Source: Maritimibacter sp.
GTDB lineage: Bacteria; Pseudomonadota; Alphaproteobacteria; Rhodobacterales; Rhodobacteraceae
Length of the DNA: 32,656 nucleotides
Assembly: GCA_002701395.1 (NCBI GenBank)
Contig: NZVC01000003.1
Location: 1 to 32,656, forward strand
Reading direction: 5' to 3'
The notes beneath the pieces are model-generated. The model searched no databases. It saw only the letters and a program-made list of their open reading frames with translations, and had not been told where the DNA came from. Shown here piece by piece: positions 8,671-16,585 of this stretch (position 1 is the stretch's first letter; each line of letters starts with the position of its first letter). The position numbers and the translations under genes are program-made.

Positions 8671-9522
8671 CTACGGCTGCGACCGCAGCAGGATGATCTC
8701 GATCCGGTTGTTGCGCGCCGCCATCCGGTTCTCGGCCACGGGCTTGCGGTCCGCGAAGCCGGACACCCGTTCTATGCGGTCGGGATCAAGGTCCTCGCCC
8801 TCCAGCAGCCTGCGCACCGTGTCGGCCCGGTCGCTGGACAGGTCCCAGACCGGATTCTGCGCCAGAACCAACGCATGCGACCGGGTATGGCCGTTGATCG
8901 CCACGTCATTGGTCACGATCGAAAAGACCTCGGCGACAAGACGCGCGATCTCTTGCAGGACCAGATTCGGCCGGTCGGTGCCTTCGAAGAACAGCGGCTC
9001 GTCGGGCAGATCGAACACCTCGATGATCAGGCCCTCGTCGGTCAGGCGGGTCACGATGTGTCGCGCTGGCCCGTCGGCGACCATGCTTTCACCCGCGCGG
9101 GCCGACAGCGCGTCTTCGATCTCGGCGAAGGCGGCGTCTTCCTCGGCTTCGCCGTTGCCGGCCTCTGTCGACGCATCGACGCCGGTATCGCCCCGCGCCA
9201 TCGAACTGTCGGTCGGAAACCTCTGCGACGCGCCGGTGCCGTTGCGGGCCAACGTGACCTCGGACGCGACATCCTCGCCGCCGAACGTCCCCTCGCCCCC
9301 GCCAGAGATCCGGTTCACCGGGATCGTCGGGTTGAAGTAGTCCGCAATACCCTTGCGCTGCTTTTCGGTCGTTGCGTTCAACAGCCACATCAGAAGGAAG
9401 AATGCCATCATGGCCGTCACGAAATCGGCATACGCGACCTTCCACGCCCCACCGTGGTGCCCGCCGCCGCCGACGACCTTCTTCCTTTTGATGATGACGG
9501 GCGCGTTTCCGTTCCCGCTCAT
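8671..9522 (-). CDS. motB: MotB, flagellar stator protein
   Basis: MotB anchors the proton-driven stator to peptidoglycan. The 283-residue product has a basic cytoplasmic start (IKRKKVVGGGGHHGG) followed by one membrane helix (YADFVTAMMAFFLLMWLLNA). The essential proton-accepting aspartate is at residue 33, equivalent to Asp32 of E. coli. A long acidic, low-complexity linker (about residues 75-140) leads to an OmpA-like peptidoglycan-binding domain with NDVAINGHTRS and SSDRADTVRRLL near the C-terminus. The ATG follows GAGGTGG. No motA is adjacent, so the partner must be encoded elsewhere. It lies 98 bases upstream of flgE in the same direction. Confidence 0.93.
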   Translation of the reverse strand: MSGNGNAPVIIKRKKVVGGGGHHGGAWKVAYADFVTAMMAFFLLMWLLNATTEKQRKGIADYFNPTIPVNRISGGGEGTFGGEDVASEVTLARNGTGASQRFPTDSSMARGDTGVDASTEAGNGEAEEDAAFAEIEDALSARAGESMVADGPARHIVTRLTDEGLIIEVFDLPDEPLFFEGTDRPNLVLQEIARLVAEVFSIVTNDVAINGHTRSHALVLAQNPVWDLSSDRADTVRRLLEGEDLDPDRIERVSGFADRKPVAENRMAARNNRIEIILLRSQP

Positions 9523-9648
9523 CCATCCACCTCGTACACGCGCCCCCGCATCGGCTTAGCAAAGGGTCATGAACGTGGCCTTAACCGGGCCGGTTTCCGG
9601 ACACCCAACGGCGAATGCCGCGGTTTTCTTGGTAAATTCCGACTGGCG

Positions 9649-11232
9649 TCAGGACAGGATCATCGCGGCCCCTTTCTCGGCGATCATGATCGTGGGCGCA
9701 TTGGTGTTCCCGCTTGTGATCGTCGGCATCACGCTGGCGTCCGCGACGCGAAGACCGTCGATGCCGCGCACCCGCAATTCGGCGTCCAGTGGCGCCGCAT
9801 CGTCGGCCCCCATGCGCACGGTGCCGACGGGATGGAAGATCGTCGTGCCGATGTCGCCCGCCGCACGGGCAAGATCCGCGTCGGTCTCGAAGTTGGTGCC
9901 CGGCTTGAACTCGACCGGATCGTAGCCCGCGAAGGCTGGCTGCCCGACGATGCGCCGCGTCAGCCGGATCGAGGCGGCGGCGACCTGCCTGTCACGCTCG
10001 GCCGCAAGATAGTTCGGCCGGATCTCGGGCGCGGCGGTCGGATCGGGGGACACGATGCGCACATGGCCCCGGCTTTCGGGCCGCAGGTTGCAGACGCTGG
10101 CCGTGATGGCATCGAAGGCGTGCAGTGGTTCGCCGAACGCGTCCAGCGACAGGGGCTGAACGTGGTATTCAAGGTCGGCGGTGGCCACGTCGGGCCCGGA
10201 CTTGGCAAAGGCCCCAAGCTGCGATGGGGCCATCGACATCGGGCCAGAGCGGAACAGGGCATATTCGGCGGCGATCTTCGCCTTGCCGAACAGCGTGGCC
10301 GACATGGTGTTCAGCGTCTTGGCGTTCGACACCTTGTAGGAACACCGCAGCTGCAGGTGATCCTGCAGGTTCTCTCCGATGCCCGGCACCTCGTGCACCA
10401 CGTCGATCCCGTGCTCTTGCAACAGCCCGCCGGGGCCGATGCCCGACAGCTGCAGGATCTGCGGCGACCCGATGGCCCCCGCCGCAAGCACGACCTCGCG
10501 CCGCGCGCGAACCTGCCGCAACTCGCCGTTCTGCCGAAACTCGACTCCCACGGCGCGGCGTCCGTCGAACAGCACGCGGGTCACTTGGGCCCCGGTCTCG
10601 ACACGCAGCCCGCCGCGCCCCTCGACCGGACGCAGGAACGCCTTGGCGGTGTTCCAACGCCAGCCGCGCCGCTGGTTCACCTTGAAATAGCCGACACCCT
10701 CGTTGTCGCCGGTGTTGAAATCCTCGGTGCGCGGCAGGCCCGCCTGTTCGGCGGCGGCCATGAAATCGTCAAGGATCTTCCAGCTTAGCCGCTGTTCCTC
10801 GACCCGCCATTCGCCGCCGGCGCCGTGCACATCGCTTTCGCCGTCGAAGTAATCCTCGGACTTCCGGAACCACGGCAGCACGTCATCCCAGCCCCAGCCC
10901 GGCAGTCCAAGCTGGCGCCAATGATCATAGTCGGCGGCCTGCCCGCGCATGTAGATCATGCCGTTGATCGAAGAGCATCCGCCAAGGATACGCCCGCGCG
11001 GGTACAGAAGGGACCGCCCGTTCAGGCCCTTTTCCTCGGCGGTGCGAAAGCCCCAGTCGGTGCGCGGATTGCCGATGCAATAAAGATAGCCAACGGGAAT
11101 ATGGACCCAGTGATAGCTATCGCGGCCCCCGGCTTCGAGCAGCGTGACGCTGCCCTTCTCGCTTAGCCGGTTCGCCAGAACGCATCCGGCAGACCCGGCC
11201 CCGACGACGACAAAGTCGGCCTCCGCCCCCAT
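9649..11232 (-). CDS. GMC-family FAD oxidoreductase (choline/alcohol dehydrogenase type)
   Basis: Flavin enzyme of the glucose-methanol-choline family, 527 residues. The dinucleotide-binding motif VVVGAGSAGCVLANRL is at residues 8-23. The GMC signature GRILGGCSSINGMIYMRG lies at about 80-97. The catalytic His is in FHPVGTVRMG (His467) and the paired Asn in SGNTNAPT (near 509). The ATG at 11232 is chosen because GGGGAGGG precedes it and the Rossmann fold starts at once; longer in-frame starts add residues with no family likeness. The nearest named relatives are choline dehydrogenase (BetA) and PEG/alkanol dehydrogenases. No betaine-aldehyde dehydrogenase or betI neighbour is present, so BetA is not supported. 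The true substrate is unknown. It is divergent from the VOC/hydrolase pair, suggesting shared regulation. Confidence 0.9.
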   Translation of the reverse strand: MGAEADFVVVGAGSAGCVLANRLSEKGSVTLLEAGGRDSYHWVHIPVGYLYCIGNPRTDWGFRTAEEKGLNGRSLLYPRGRILGGCSSINGMIYMRGQAADYDHWRQLGLPGWGWDDVLPWFRKSEDYFDGESDVHGAGGEWRVEEQRLSWKILDDFMAAAEQAGLPRTEDFNTGDNEGVGYFKVNQRRGWRWNTAKAFLRPVEGRGGLRVETGAQVTRVLFDGRRAVGVEFRQNGELRQVRARREVVLAAGAIGSPQILQLSGIGPGGLLQEHGIDVVHEVPGIGENLQDHLQLRCSYKVSNAKTLNTMSATLFGKAKIAAEYALFRSGPMSMAPSQLGAFAKSGPDVATADLEYHVQPLSLDAFGEPLHAFDAITASVCNLRPESRGHVRIVSPDPTAAPEIRPNYLAAERDRQVAAASIRLTRRIVGQPAFAGYDPVEFKPGTNFETDADLARAAGDIGTTIFHPVGTVRMGADDAAPLDAELRVRGIDGLRVADASVMPTITSGNTNAPTIMIAEKGAAMILS

Positions 11233-11345
11233 TTGCACACCCTCCCCAAGGTTTTCTTCACGTTTGTGCGACGGCGCACAGAGTCCCTGCCCATACGCTT
11301 CTTTTCTCGCGACCATAAATGACGACATTCCAGATCGAAGCACAA

Positions 11346-11392
11346 CGCACCGGCTGTCGGTGCGTCAAACCAAAGCACCGGACAGACGGTGC
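11346..11392. promoter_or_regulatory. Two near-identical palindromes upstream of the VOC protein gene
   Basis: The first is CGCACCG-(5)-CGGTGCG at 11346-11364. The second is GCACCG-(6)-CGGTGC at 11375-11392, ending just before the ribosome-binding site AAGGAGAG. The arms are identical and the centres are about 28 bases apart. The arrangement suggests a paired operator for a dimeric repressor, or RNA hairpins in the leader. Both lie in the divergent region between the GMC gene and the VOC gene. Confidence 0.6.
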
Positions 11393-11405
11393 AAGGAGAG
11401 CGACC

Positions 11406-12338
11406 ATGCTGACGCAAATCAACGGGCTGCACCACGTTACCTCGATTGCCAGTGGTGCTCAGGCCAACAACGACTTCTTCACGAAGGATCTCGGCCTGCG
11501 CCGGGTCAAGAAGACCGTCAACTTCGACGCACCCGAGGTGTATCACCTTTACTATGGGGACGAGGTTGGCACGCCGGGTTCGGTCATGACCTATTTCCCG
11601 TTCCCGCACGCCGCCCGGGGCCGTCCGGGGCTGGGCGAGGTCGGCACCACCGTCTTCGCGGTCCCGAAAGGCACGTTGGGCTACTGGCAGAACCGGTTCC
11701 AGGCACTCGGCACGCCGGGTCTGGAGCGGTCGTCCAGCTTCGGCGAAGAGCGCCTGCACTTCACCGGGCCGGACGGCGACGCCTTTGCACTGGTCGAAAC
11801 CGAGGACGGTCGCGCCCCATGGTCCGGCAACGGCGTCCCGTCTGACGAGGCGATCCGGGGCTTCCACTCGGCGCACCTGCGCGTCAGCGACGGCGGTGCG
11901 ACCGAAGAGCTGCTGCGGTTCATGGGGTACGAGGAAGACGGCCGTGACGGCGACACCGTCCGCCTGCGCATTCCGAACGGCAACGGCGCCGATGTCATCG
12001 ACCTGCAAACCCTGAAGGGCGCGAACTATGCCAAACAGGGCGCGGGGTCGGTGCACCATCTGGCGTTCAGCGTCGACACCCGCGAGACGCAGCTTGAAGT
12101 CCGCAAGGCGCTGTCCGACACGGGCTATGGCGTGACGCCGGTCATCGACAGGGATTACTTCTGGGCGATCTACTTCCGGTCCCCCGGCGGCGTCCTGTTC
12201 GAGGTGGCCACCAACGAACCCGGTTTCGACCGGGACGAGGACACCGCCCATCTGGGCGAGGCCCTGCAACTGCCGAACCAGCACGCCCACCTGCGGAAGG
12301 TGCTGGAAGAGAAGTACCTTGAACCGATTGAGGATTGA
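11406..12338 (+). CDS. VOC-superfamily ring-cleaving dioxygenase-like protein (MhqO type)
   Basis: A 310-residue protein of the glyoxalase / extradiol dioxygenase superfamily, with two halves of paired beta-alpha-beta-beta-beta modules. It opens with MLTQINGLHHVTSIASGAQ, a block typical of MhqO/MhqA-like proteins; the HHVT histidine is a candidate metal ligand. The third module begins RGFHSAHLRVSDG, the fourth GSVHHLAFSV, and the last metal-ligand region is GGVLFEVATNEPGF. The ATG at 11406 follows AAGGAGAG; an in-frame upstream start would put residues inside the palindromes. MhqO-type proteins act in hydroquinone/quinone resistance in Bacillus. The role here is inferred from family and from the hydrolase that follows after three bases. 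Confidence 0.88.
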   Translation: MLTQINGLHHVTSIASGAQANNDFFTKDLGLRRVKKTVNFDAPEVYHLYYGDEVGTPGSVMTYFPFPHAARGRPGLGEVGTTVFAVPKGTLGYWQNRFQALGTPGLERSSSFGEERLHFTGPDGDAFALVETEDGRAPWSGNGVPSDEAIRGFHSAHLRVSDGGATEELLRFMGYEEDGRDGDTVRLRIPNGNGADVIDLQTLKGANYAKQGAGSVHHLAFSVDTRETQLEVRKALSDTGYGVTPVIDRDYFWAIYFRSPGGVLFEVATNEPGFDRDEDTAHLGEALQLPNQHAHLRKVLEEKYLEPIED

Positions 12339-12341
12339 GCC

Positions 12342-12965
12342 ATGAGCTACGTATATAAGGAAACGAAGGGGGCCGACGGCGGCCCCCTGCTGTTCACCTT
12401 CCACGGCACCGGCGGCGACGAATCCCAGTTCCACGGGCTGGGCGAACAGATCCTGCCCGATGCCCATGTCGTGTCGCCGCGCGGGGACGTGTCCGAGAAC
12501 GGCGCGAACCGCTATTTCCGGCGCACCGGGGAAGGCGTCTATGACATGCCCGACCTTGCCGCACGGACGCAGGCGATGGCCGGGTTCGTGCGCGGCTTTC
12601 CAACCGGCGACCGTCCGGTGATTGGGCTGGGCTATTCGAACGGGGCGAATATCCTTGCCTCGGTCGCGATGGCGGACCCCGGCCTGTTCACCGACATCGT
12701 CCTGATGCACCCGCTGATCCCGTGGGTGCCGGACCCGGTGCCCGCCCTGAAGAGGGTGAACGTGCTGATCACCGCCGGGCGGCGCGATCCGATCTGCTCG
12801 CCCGCCGGCACCGACTTTCTGGCGGACTGGTTCCGCGAACAGGGCGCCGACACGACGCTGTACTGGCACGAGGGCGGGCACGAGATTCCGCAGGCCGAGA
12901 TCCAGACAGCGGCGGAATTCGTGCAGTCTGCCGAAAACAGATGGCGCCGACTGCATAGTCTCTGA
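12342..12965 (+). CDS. Alpha/beta hydrolase, carboxylesterase family (MhqD type)
   Basis: A 207-residue serine hydrolase. The nucleophile elbow GYSNG places the catalytic Ser at residue 99. The acid is probably Asp149 in AGRRDPICS, and the His is 180 in HEGGHEI. The oxyanion loop FHGTGGDE is near residue 20. The overall sequence fits the phospholipase/carboxylesterase family that includes MhqD, often next to MhqO-like VOC proteins. It starts three bases after the VOC gene and is surely in the same transcript; the operon ends in a strong terminator. Likely substrates are esters or ring-cleavage products; the exact reaction cannot be read from the sequence. Confidence 0.88.
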   Translation: MSYVYKETKGADGGPLLFTFHGTGGDESQFHGLGEQILPDAHVVSPRGDVSENGANRYFRRTGEGVYDMPDLAARTQAMAGFVRGFPTGDRPVIGLGYSNGANILASVAMADPGLFTDIVLMHPLIPWVPDPVPALKRVNVLITAGRRDPICSPAGTDFLADWFREQGADTTLYWHEGGHEIPQAEIQTAAEFVQSAENRWRRLHSL

Positions 12966-12976
12966 GCGCGCCGCCC

Positions 12977-13004
12977 GCTGCCCGGGCAACCGGGCAGCGT
13001 TTTT
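12977..13004 (+). terminator. Rho-independent terminator after the VOC/hydrolase pair
   Basis: Perfect 9-bp stem GCTGCCCGG / CCGGGCAGC closed by a stable GCAA tetraloop, then G and five T residues. It begins 11 bases after the hydrolase stop and separates this operon from the LacI-type gene. Confidence 0.92.
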
Positions 13005-13090
13005 GCCGCTGCGGACGCCGCGCCGCCGCGTAACCCTTACCTTCCGCGGCGTCCCGGTCTAAGCCTTCGGGCGGGGAGAAGGGTCATGAA

Positions 13091-13112
13091 CCCGCGTGAG
13101 ACTTCACGCGGG
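13091..13112. promoter_or_regulatory. Perfect inverted repeat upstream of the LacI-family gene
   Basis: CCCGCGTGA-(GACT)-TCACGCGGG, nine paired bases with a four-base loop. It ends 21 bases before the preferred start at 13134. It could be an autoregulatory operator or a leader hairpin. If translation instead began at the ATG at 13086, this repeat would fall in codons 2-9. Confidence 0.5.
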
Positions 13113-13133
13113 TCGCTTGCGCAGGACGTGTTG

Positions 13134-14141
13134 ATGGGAAAACGCGCGACGATCCGCGATGTGGCGGAAAAGGCCGGAGTGTCGAAATCCACCGTTTCGC
13201 TGGTCCTTCATGACTCGCCGTTGGTGCGGGCCGAAACCAAGGCGGCCGTCGAAACCGCGATCCGCGAGCTTCATTACGTCCGCAACCGCGCCGCCGCCGC
13301 GCTGCGCAGTTCCAACACCGGACGCATCGGCATCGTCGTCAACGACCTGCGCGTTCCCTTCGTCACCGAATTCGTCGCCGCCGCCCAGCGCGCCCTGATG
13401 GATCGCGGCATGGCGGCCCTGATCGCGGATTCCTCTGAAGACCCGGATACCGAGGATCGCGCCGTGCGCCTTGCGCTGGAACAGGACATCGCCGGCCTGC
13501 TTATCGCGCCCTGCCGCAGTTCCGAGGCCCCGGTGTTCAGCACCATCCTCGCGACCGGCATCCCGACCATGCAGGTTCTGCGGCAAGGCGACAGCCGTGT
13601 CGCGCAGCTTCCGTTCCATTCCATCGACTACGCCATCGGCAGCCACCTAGCCGCACAGCACCTGCTGGACCAAGGCCTGACCGAGATTGCCTTCGTCGGT
13701 GGCTACGCCGGTCATCAGATCTCGCGCGAGCGGGCCTCGGGCTATCGCGACATCATGCAGGTCCACGGACGCAGGGCGCTGGTTCTGCAAGGCGGGTCGG
13801 ATCGCACCTATGGCCGCGAGGCGATGGCGCTGATCGCGCGCGATCATCCGGACGTGCAGGCGGCGATCTGCATCAACGACAGCGTGGCGCTGGGCATGTC
13901 TTCTGCCGCAATGGCTGCCAGGCGGACCGTCGGGCGCGATTTCTGGATCGTCGGCTTCGACGACATCCCGGAATGCGCGCAGGCCGAACCGTCGATCACG
14001 TCGGTCCGCTGCGATGTCGACGCCGTCGCGCGGGCGTCGGTTACGGCGCTTCTGGACTGGATCGATAACGGGGTCCCCCCGGAAGAGCTGGTCCGGCATC
14101 CGGTGAAGCTGCAGGTGCGCGACTCAAGCAAGGTCGGCTGA
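13134..14141 (+). CDS. LacI-family transcriptional regulator
   Basis: A 335-residue DNA-binding repressor. The N-terminal helix-turn-helix reads TIRDVAEKAGVSKSTVSLVL, followed by the hinge helix AAAALRSSNTGRIGIVV. Then comes a periplasmic-binding-protein-like sensor domain with INDSVALGM and FWIVGFDDIPECAQAEPSITSVR, both typical of LacI/GalR proteins. The ATG at 13134 places the HTH at residue 5 as usual in the family and has AGGA seven bases upstream. An ATG at 13086, also with a purine-rich site, would add 16 unconserved residues. The effector is probably a sugar or similar small molecule. No transporter or sugar-use gene is adjacent, so its targets may lie elsewhere. Whether it acts on the neighbouring quinone-type module is unknown. 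Confidence 0.88.
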   Translation: MGKRATIRDVAEKAGVSKSTVSLVLHDSPLVRAETKAAVETAIRELHYVRNRAAAALRSSNTGRIGIVVNDLRVPFVTEFVAAAQRALMDRGMAALIADSSEDPDTEDRAVRLALEQDIAGLLIAPCRSSEAPVFSTILATGIPTMQVLRQGDSRVAQLPFHSIDYAIGSHLAAQHLLDQGLTEIAFVGGYAGHQISRERASGYRDIMQVHGRRALVLQGGSDRTYGREAMALIARDHPDVQAAICINDSVALGMSSAAMAARRTVGRDFWIVGFDDIPECAQAEPSITSVRCDVDAVARASVTALLDWIDNGVPPEELVRHPVKLQVRDSSKVG

Positions 14142-14661
14142 CCCTGTCCTGCACCGCTTCCGAGTCGGTTCGTGGCCGGACGCGGGCAGCATCCGCCGCA
14201 AACTCGGCGCAATTGAATTGTGGCACACACCTTCTGGTTGATCCCAGCTGACTCCGGCCCTGTCGAAATCGTTCAAACCTTAACGGTCGGATGATCCGGT
14301 TTTCCGGGGCCTCCGGGCCTCGCTTGTCCTGTTCAGGACCACCGCTTGGCCCAAACCGGGCAGACGATTCTTATTTCTGCCACCCGATTCTGTCGAAATG
14401 CCTCATTTGGACCTGTCTTTTTAGGTAGTGTTTTCAGCCCTTTGTCGCGCGTTAACCAATAATCGCCATGTTTGGCCCCAATTTTTTCAAAATACCGAAC
14501 GGCTTCAAACACGGTTCGGACGCCAAAAAAGGCCAGAACCGCCTGTTATCAGGTATTTTTGGGGCTTTGCACATTCTCGCCTTATTTCCCGTCGATTTGC
14601 GCCACGATTCACAGGTGATTTCAATCTCGGGATGTACGAACTGAGGACAAGGAACAAGCCG
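14142..14661. other. 520-base region without a recognised gene
   Basis: Noticeably more AT-rich than the surroundings, especially 14370-14630. It contains the 14-bp palindrome GTCCTGTTCAGGAC (14326-14339), a CCGGTTTTCCGG palindrome near 14298, two copies of CTGTCGAAAT (near 14260 and 14390), and a possible CCGAAC...GTTCGG hairpin near 14500. One long open frame reads through the second half, but only its last 62 codons have a good start. The region probably carries the promoter for the small genes that follow. Confidence 0.4.
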
Positions 14662-14850
14662 ATGACTGCCAAGATAGTCACTGCTCTGCAGACGGAAGCC
14701 GCAAGGATGCGCAAGCGCATCCTGGACGCCGACTGCGACTCCAAGGGCGGCGCTGCCGATCTTCCGCCCGTGTCCAGCAATCTTATCGACACCCTGTTCG
14801 ATGCCGAATGCGGGCACCGGCAGGAGAAACGGTACCCAAGCGCCGCCTGA
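14662..14850 (+). CDS. Small protein of unknown function
   Basis: A 62-residue product starting MTAKIVTALQTEAARMRKRI at an ATG with AAGGAA about eight bases upstream. The N-terminal half is predicted helical and basic (ARMRKR). The middle holds the acidic DADCD and the end is KRYPSAA. There are two or three Cys residues but no zinc motif, and no signal or membrane segment. I do not recognise a family. It is the first of three small genes in a row, each with its own ribosome-binding site. The stop context GCCGCCTGAC resembles that of the next two. It could be real or part of a leader; the start and SD make it plausible. Confidence 0.45.
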   Translation: MTAKIVTALQTEAARMRKRILDADCDSKGGAADLPPVSSNLIDTLFDAECGHRQEKRYPSAA

Positions 14851-14930
14851 CGAACGACCAAGACCAAAAAAACACGACCAAACAAACCAAAACAAAACCC
14901 GAACGAAGACCCGAACGAATGGAGGTCACA

Positions 14931-15116
14931 ATGCACACGAACATCGTCTCCTACCCGAAGAACCTTACTTTCCACGCCGCGAACGACGACCGCCCCTCCG
15001 GCCCTGCCGGCAACGTGGTGTCGATCAAGCGGATGCGCCAAAGCGAGCGGGTGATCCGCACCGTCCGCGGCGTTTTCTACAAGACCGGAGCAACCGGCGC
15101 TGCCCGGGCGGCCTGA
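14931..15116 (+). CDS. Small basic protein of unknown function
   Basis: A 61-residue product with an excellent start: GGAGGT four bases before the ATG at 14931 (an in-frame ATG at 14919 is possible). The leader before it (14860-14920) is an unusual unstructured run of A and C with almost no T. The sequence begins MHTNIVSYPKNLTF. It has a basic middle (SIKRMRQSERVIRTVRGVFY) that could bind nucleic acid or a partner, and it ends AARAA. No family was recognised. The last codons and the following bases are almost identical to the 3' border of the next small gene, which suggests a shared origin. Confidence 0.6.
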   Translation: MHTNIVSYPKNLTFHAANDDRPSGPAGNVVSIKRMRQSERVIRTVRGVFYKTGATGAARAA

Positions 15117-15125
15117 CCCACCGCC
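15105..15125 (+). repeat. 3'-border repeat, copy 1
   Basis: CGGGCGGCCTGACC, two bases, then CCGCC. It spans the last codons and stop of the small gene ending at 15116. It matches 20 of 21 positions with the copy at 15381-15401, which spans the end of the next small gene in the same reading register. Confidence 0.7.
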
Positions 15126-15188
15126 CACACGACCCCTAAATACCCCCATCAAAAATAATCAAAACAGACTCACGAACGGAGAAACAAA

Positions 15189-15392
15189 ATGGAAAAGTCC
15201 CTGCTTCAGAAAGCCCGTGAAGGCCGCATCGCAGCTCTGGCCACCCTGGCTTCCACCAAAGTGGACAACATCTTCCTGATCGAGGACAAGCGCGCCAGCC
15301 AGCCGCGCAAAGCCCCGGCCCTGACTTTCGCGTCGGCACGTTCCGCGGCCCCCGCCAACGTCGTCTTCGCACCGGAGCGTCGGGCGGCCTGA
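15189..15392 (+). CDS. Small basic protein of unknown function
   Basis: A 67-residue product starting at ATG 15189 after CGGAGAAAC. It begins MEKSLLQKAREGRIAALATL (an amphipathic helix) and continues with KVDNIFLIEDKRASQPRK, then an Ala/Ser-rich segment and the end NVVFAPERRAA. It is basic overall, with no Cys, signal peptide or membrane segment. It shares the terminal RAA residues, an NVV motif and the 3'-border repeat with the preceding small gene, but the bodies differ. A strong terminator follows at 15501. Not recognised; likely a lineage-specific small protein. Confidence 0.6.
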   Translation: MEKSLLQKAREGRIAALATLASTKVDNIFLIEDKRASQPRKAPALTFASARSAAPANVVFAPERRAA

Positions 15393-15401
15393 CCAACCGC
15401 C
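15381..15401 (+). repeat. 3'-border repeat, copy 2
   Basis: Second copy of the sequence described at 15105-15125, again covering the final codons and stop of a small gene (stop at 15390-15392). Confidence 0.7.
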
Positions 15402-15500
15402 TGCCCCAGCCTGAACGAACGGGTTTCTCTCTCACCCGAAGTCTCACCCCGTCCGTTCGGCGCACTACGCAAGCGCAAGTTTCCCTGCGCTACCCCCAAC

Positions 15501-15537
15501 AACCGCCCCGCACCCCAGCGGGGCGGTTCGTTTTTTT
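15501..15537 (+). terminator. Strong rho-independent terminator after the small genes
   Basis: An 11-bp perfect stem AACCGCCCCGC / GCGGGGCGGTT with a six-base loop (ACCCCA), then CG and seven T residues. It isolates the small-gene group from mutM. Confidence 0.95.
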
Positions 15538-15671
15538 AGAACGCATAGGTCTGTCCCTGATCACCGGACGTCCGGGATGGAAAGCAGGCCCGGGTTCTGC
15601 GATACGTGGCGGGCCGAAAAACGCTGGAGCGTCGGTTGAAGAAGCAGATCGAACTGAATCGAAGGCGCTGA

Positions 15672-16523
15672 ATGCCCGAACTCCCCGAAGTCGAGACTGT
15701 CCGCCGCGGTCTGTTGCCGGTGGTGGAAGGGTTCGTCATCGACAGCGCCGACGTCCGGCGCCCGGACCTGCGCTGGCCCTTCCCCGACCGGATGGCCGAC
15801 AGGCTGGCCGGGCAGACCGTCACCGCGCTGCGCCGTCGGTCGAAATACATCCTTGCCAACCTGTCTTCGGGTGAAACGCTGATCGTCCACCTTGGCATGT
15901 CGGGGCGTATGCTGATCTCGGGCCGGATGCCCGGCGCCTTCGTCCATGACCACGCGCCGACCGAAAAGCACGATCACGTCGTGCTTGAAATGAGCTCTGG
16001 CGCGCGGATCACCTTCAACGACGCGCGGCGCTTCGGCGCGATGGACCTGTGGCCCACCGCGACGCTTCAGGATCACTGGCTACTGAAACCACTGGGCCCC
16101 GAACCGCTGGGCAACACCTTCCACGAAGATTACCTTGCCGAACGGCTTAAGGGACGGAACACGCCGATCAAATCGGCACTTCTGGACCAGAATGTCGTTG
16201 CGGGACTTGGCAACATTTATGTTTGCGAGGCGCTTTTTCGGGCACAGATCGCACCACGCCGCAAGGCGGGCCGCATCTCGGACAAGCGCATCCGCTCGCT
16301 TGTCCCGATCATCCGGGACGTGCTGACGGACGCCATCGCCGCGGGCGGCTCCAGCCTGCGCGATTACCGCCAAGCTAGCGGGGAACTTGGATATTTTCAG
16401 CACACCTTCCGCGTCTACGGCCGCGAGGACCAGCCCTGCACGACGCCCGGCTGTAACGGTACGGTTGCACGAATCACGCAGTCCGGCAGATCCACCTTCT
16501 TCTGCCCCAACTGCCAAACGTGA
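15672..16523 (+). CDS. mutM: Formamidopyrimidine-DNA glycosylase (Fpg/MutM)
   Basis: A base-excision repair enzyme that removes 8-oxoguanine and formamidopyrimidines and nicks the abasic site. The 283-residue product starts [14 protein letters not shown]. After Met removal, Pro2 is the Schiff-base nucleophile and Glu3 the general acid. Lys58 (RRRSKYI) is the conserved beta-hairpin lysine. The helix-two-turn-helix region includes [18 protein letters not shown]. The C-terminal zinc finger uses Cys256, Cys261, Cys278 and Cys281. Its first pair is spaced CX4C (CTTPGC) rather than the common CX2C, a form I recall from other alphaproteobacteria. Arg273 in SGRSTFFCP is the zinc-finger loop arginine. 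It lies 62 bases before the enoyl-CoA hydratase gene, same direction. Confidence 0.96.
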   Translation: MPELPEVETVRRGLLPVVEGFVIDSADVRRPDLRWPFPDRMADRLAGQTVTALRRRSKYILANLSSGETLIVHLGMSGRMLISGRMPGAFVHDHAPTEKHDHVVLEMSSGARITFNDARRFGAMDLWPTATLQDHWLLKPLGPEPLGNTFHEDYLAERLKGRNTPIKSALLDQNVVAGLGNIYVCEALFRAQIAPRRKAGRISDKRIRSLVPIIRDVLTDAIAAGGSSLRDYRQASGELGYFQHTFRVYGREDQPCTTPGCNGTVARITQSGRSTFFCPNCQT

Positions 16524-16585
16524 CTTGAACCGCGCCCGTGGATGGGTATGGAGTCGGTCGGACGGTAACAGCCAAAGGCATCCAA

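Noticed and set aside
9649..11232. Naming the GMC enzyme BetA (choline dehydrogenase)
   Set aside because: The motifs fit the whole GMC family. No betB, betI or choline transporter is near, and the divergent partners point to aromatic or quinone chemistry.
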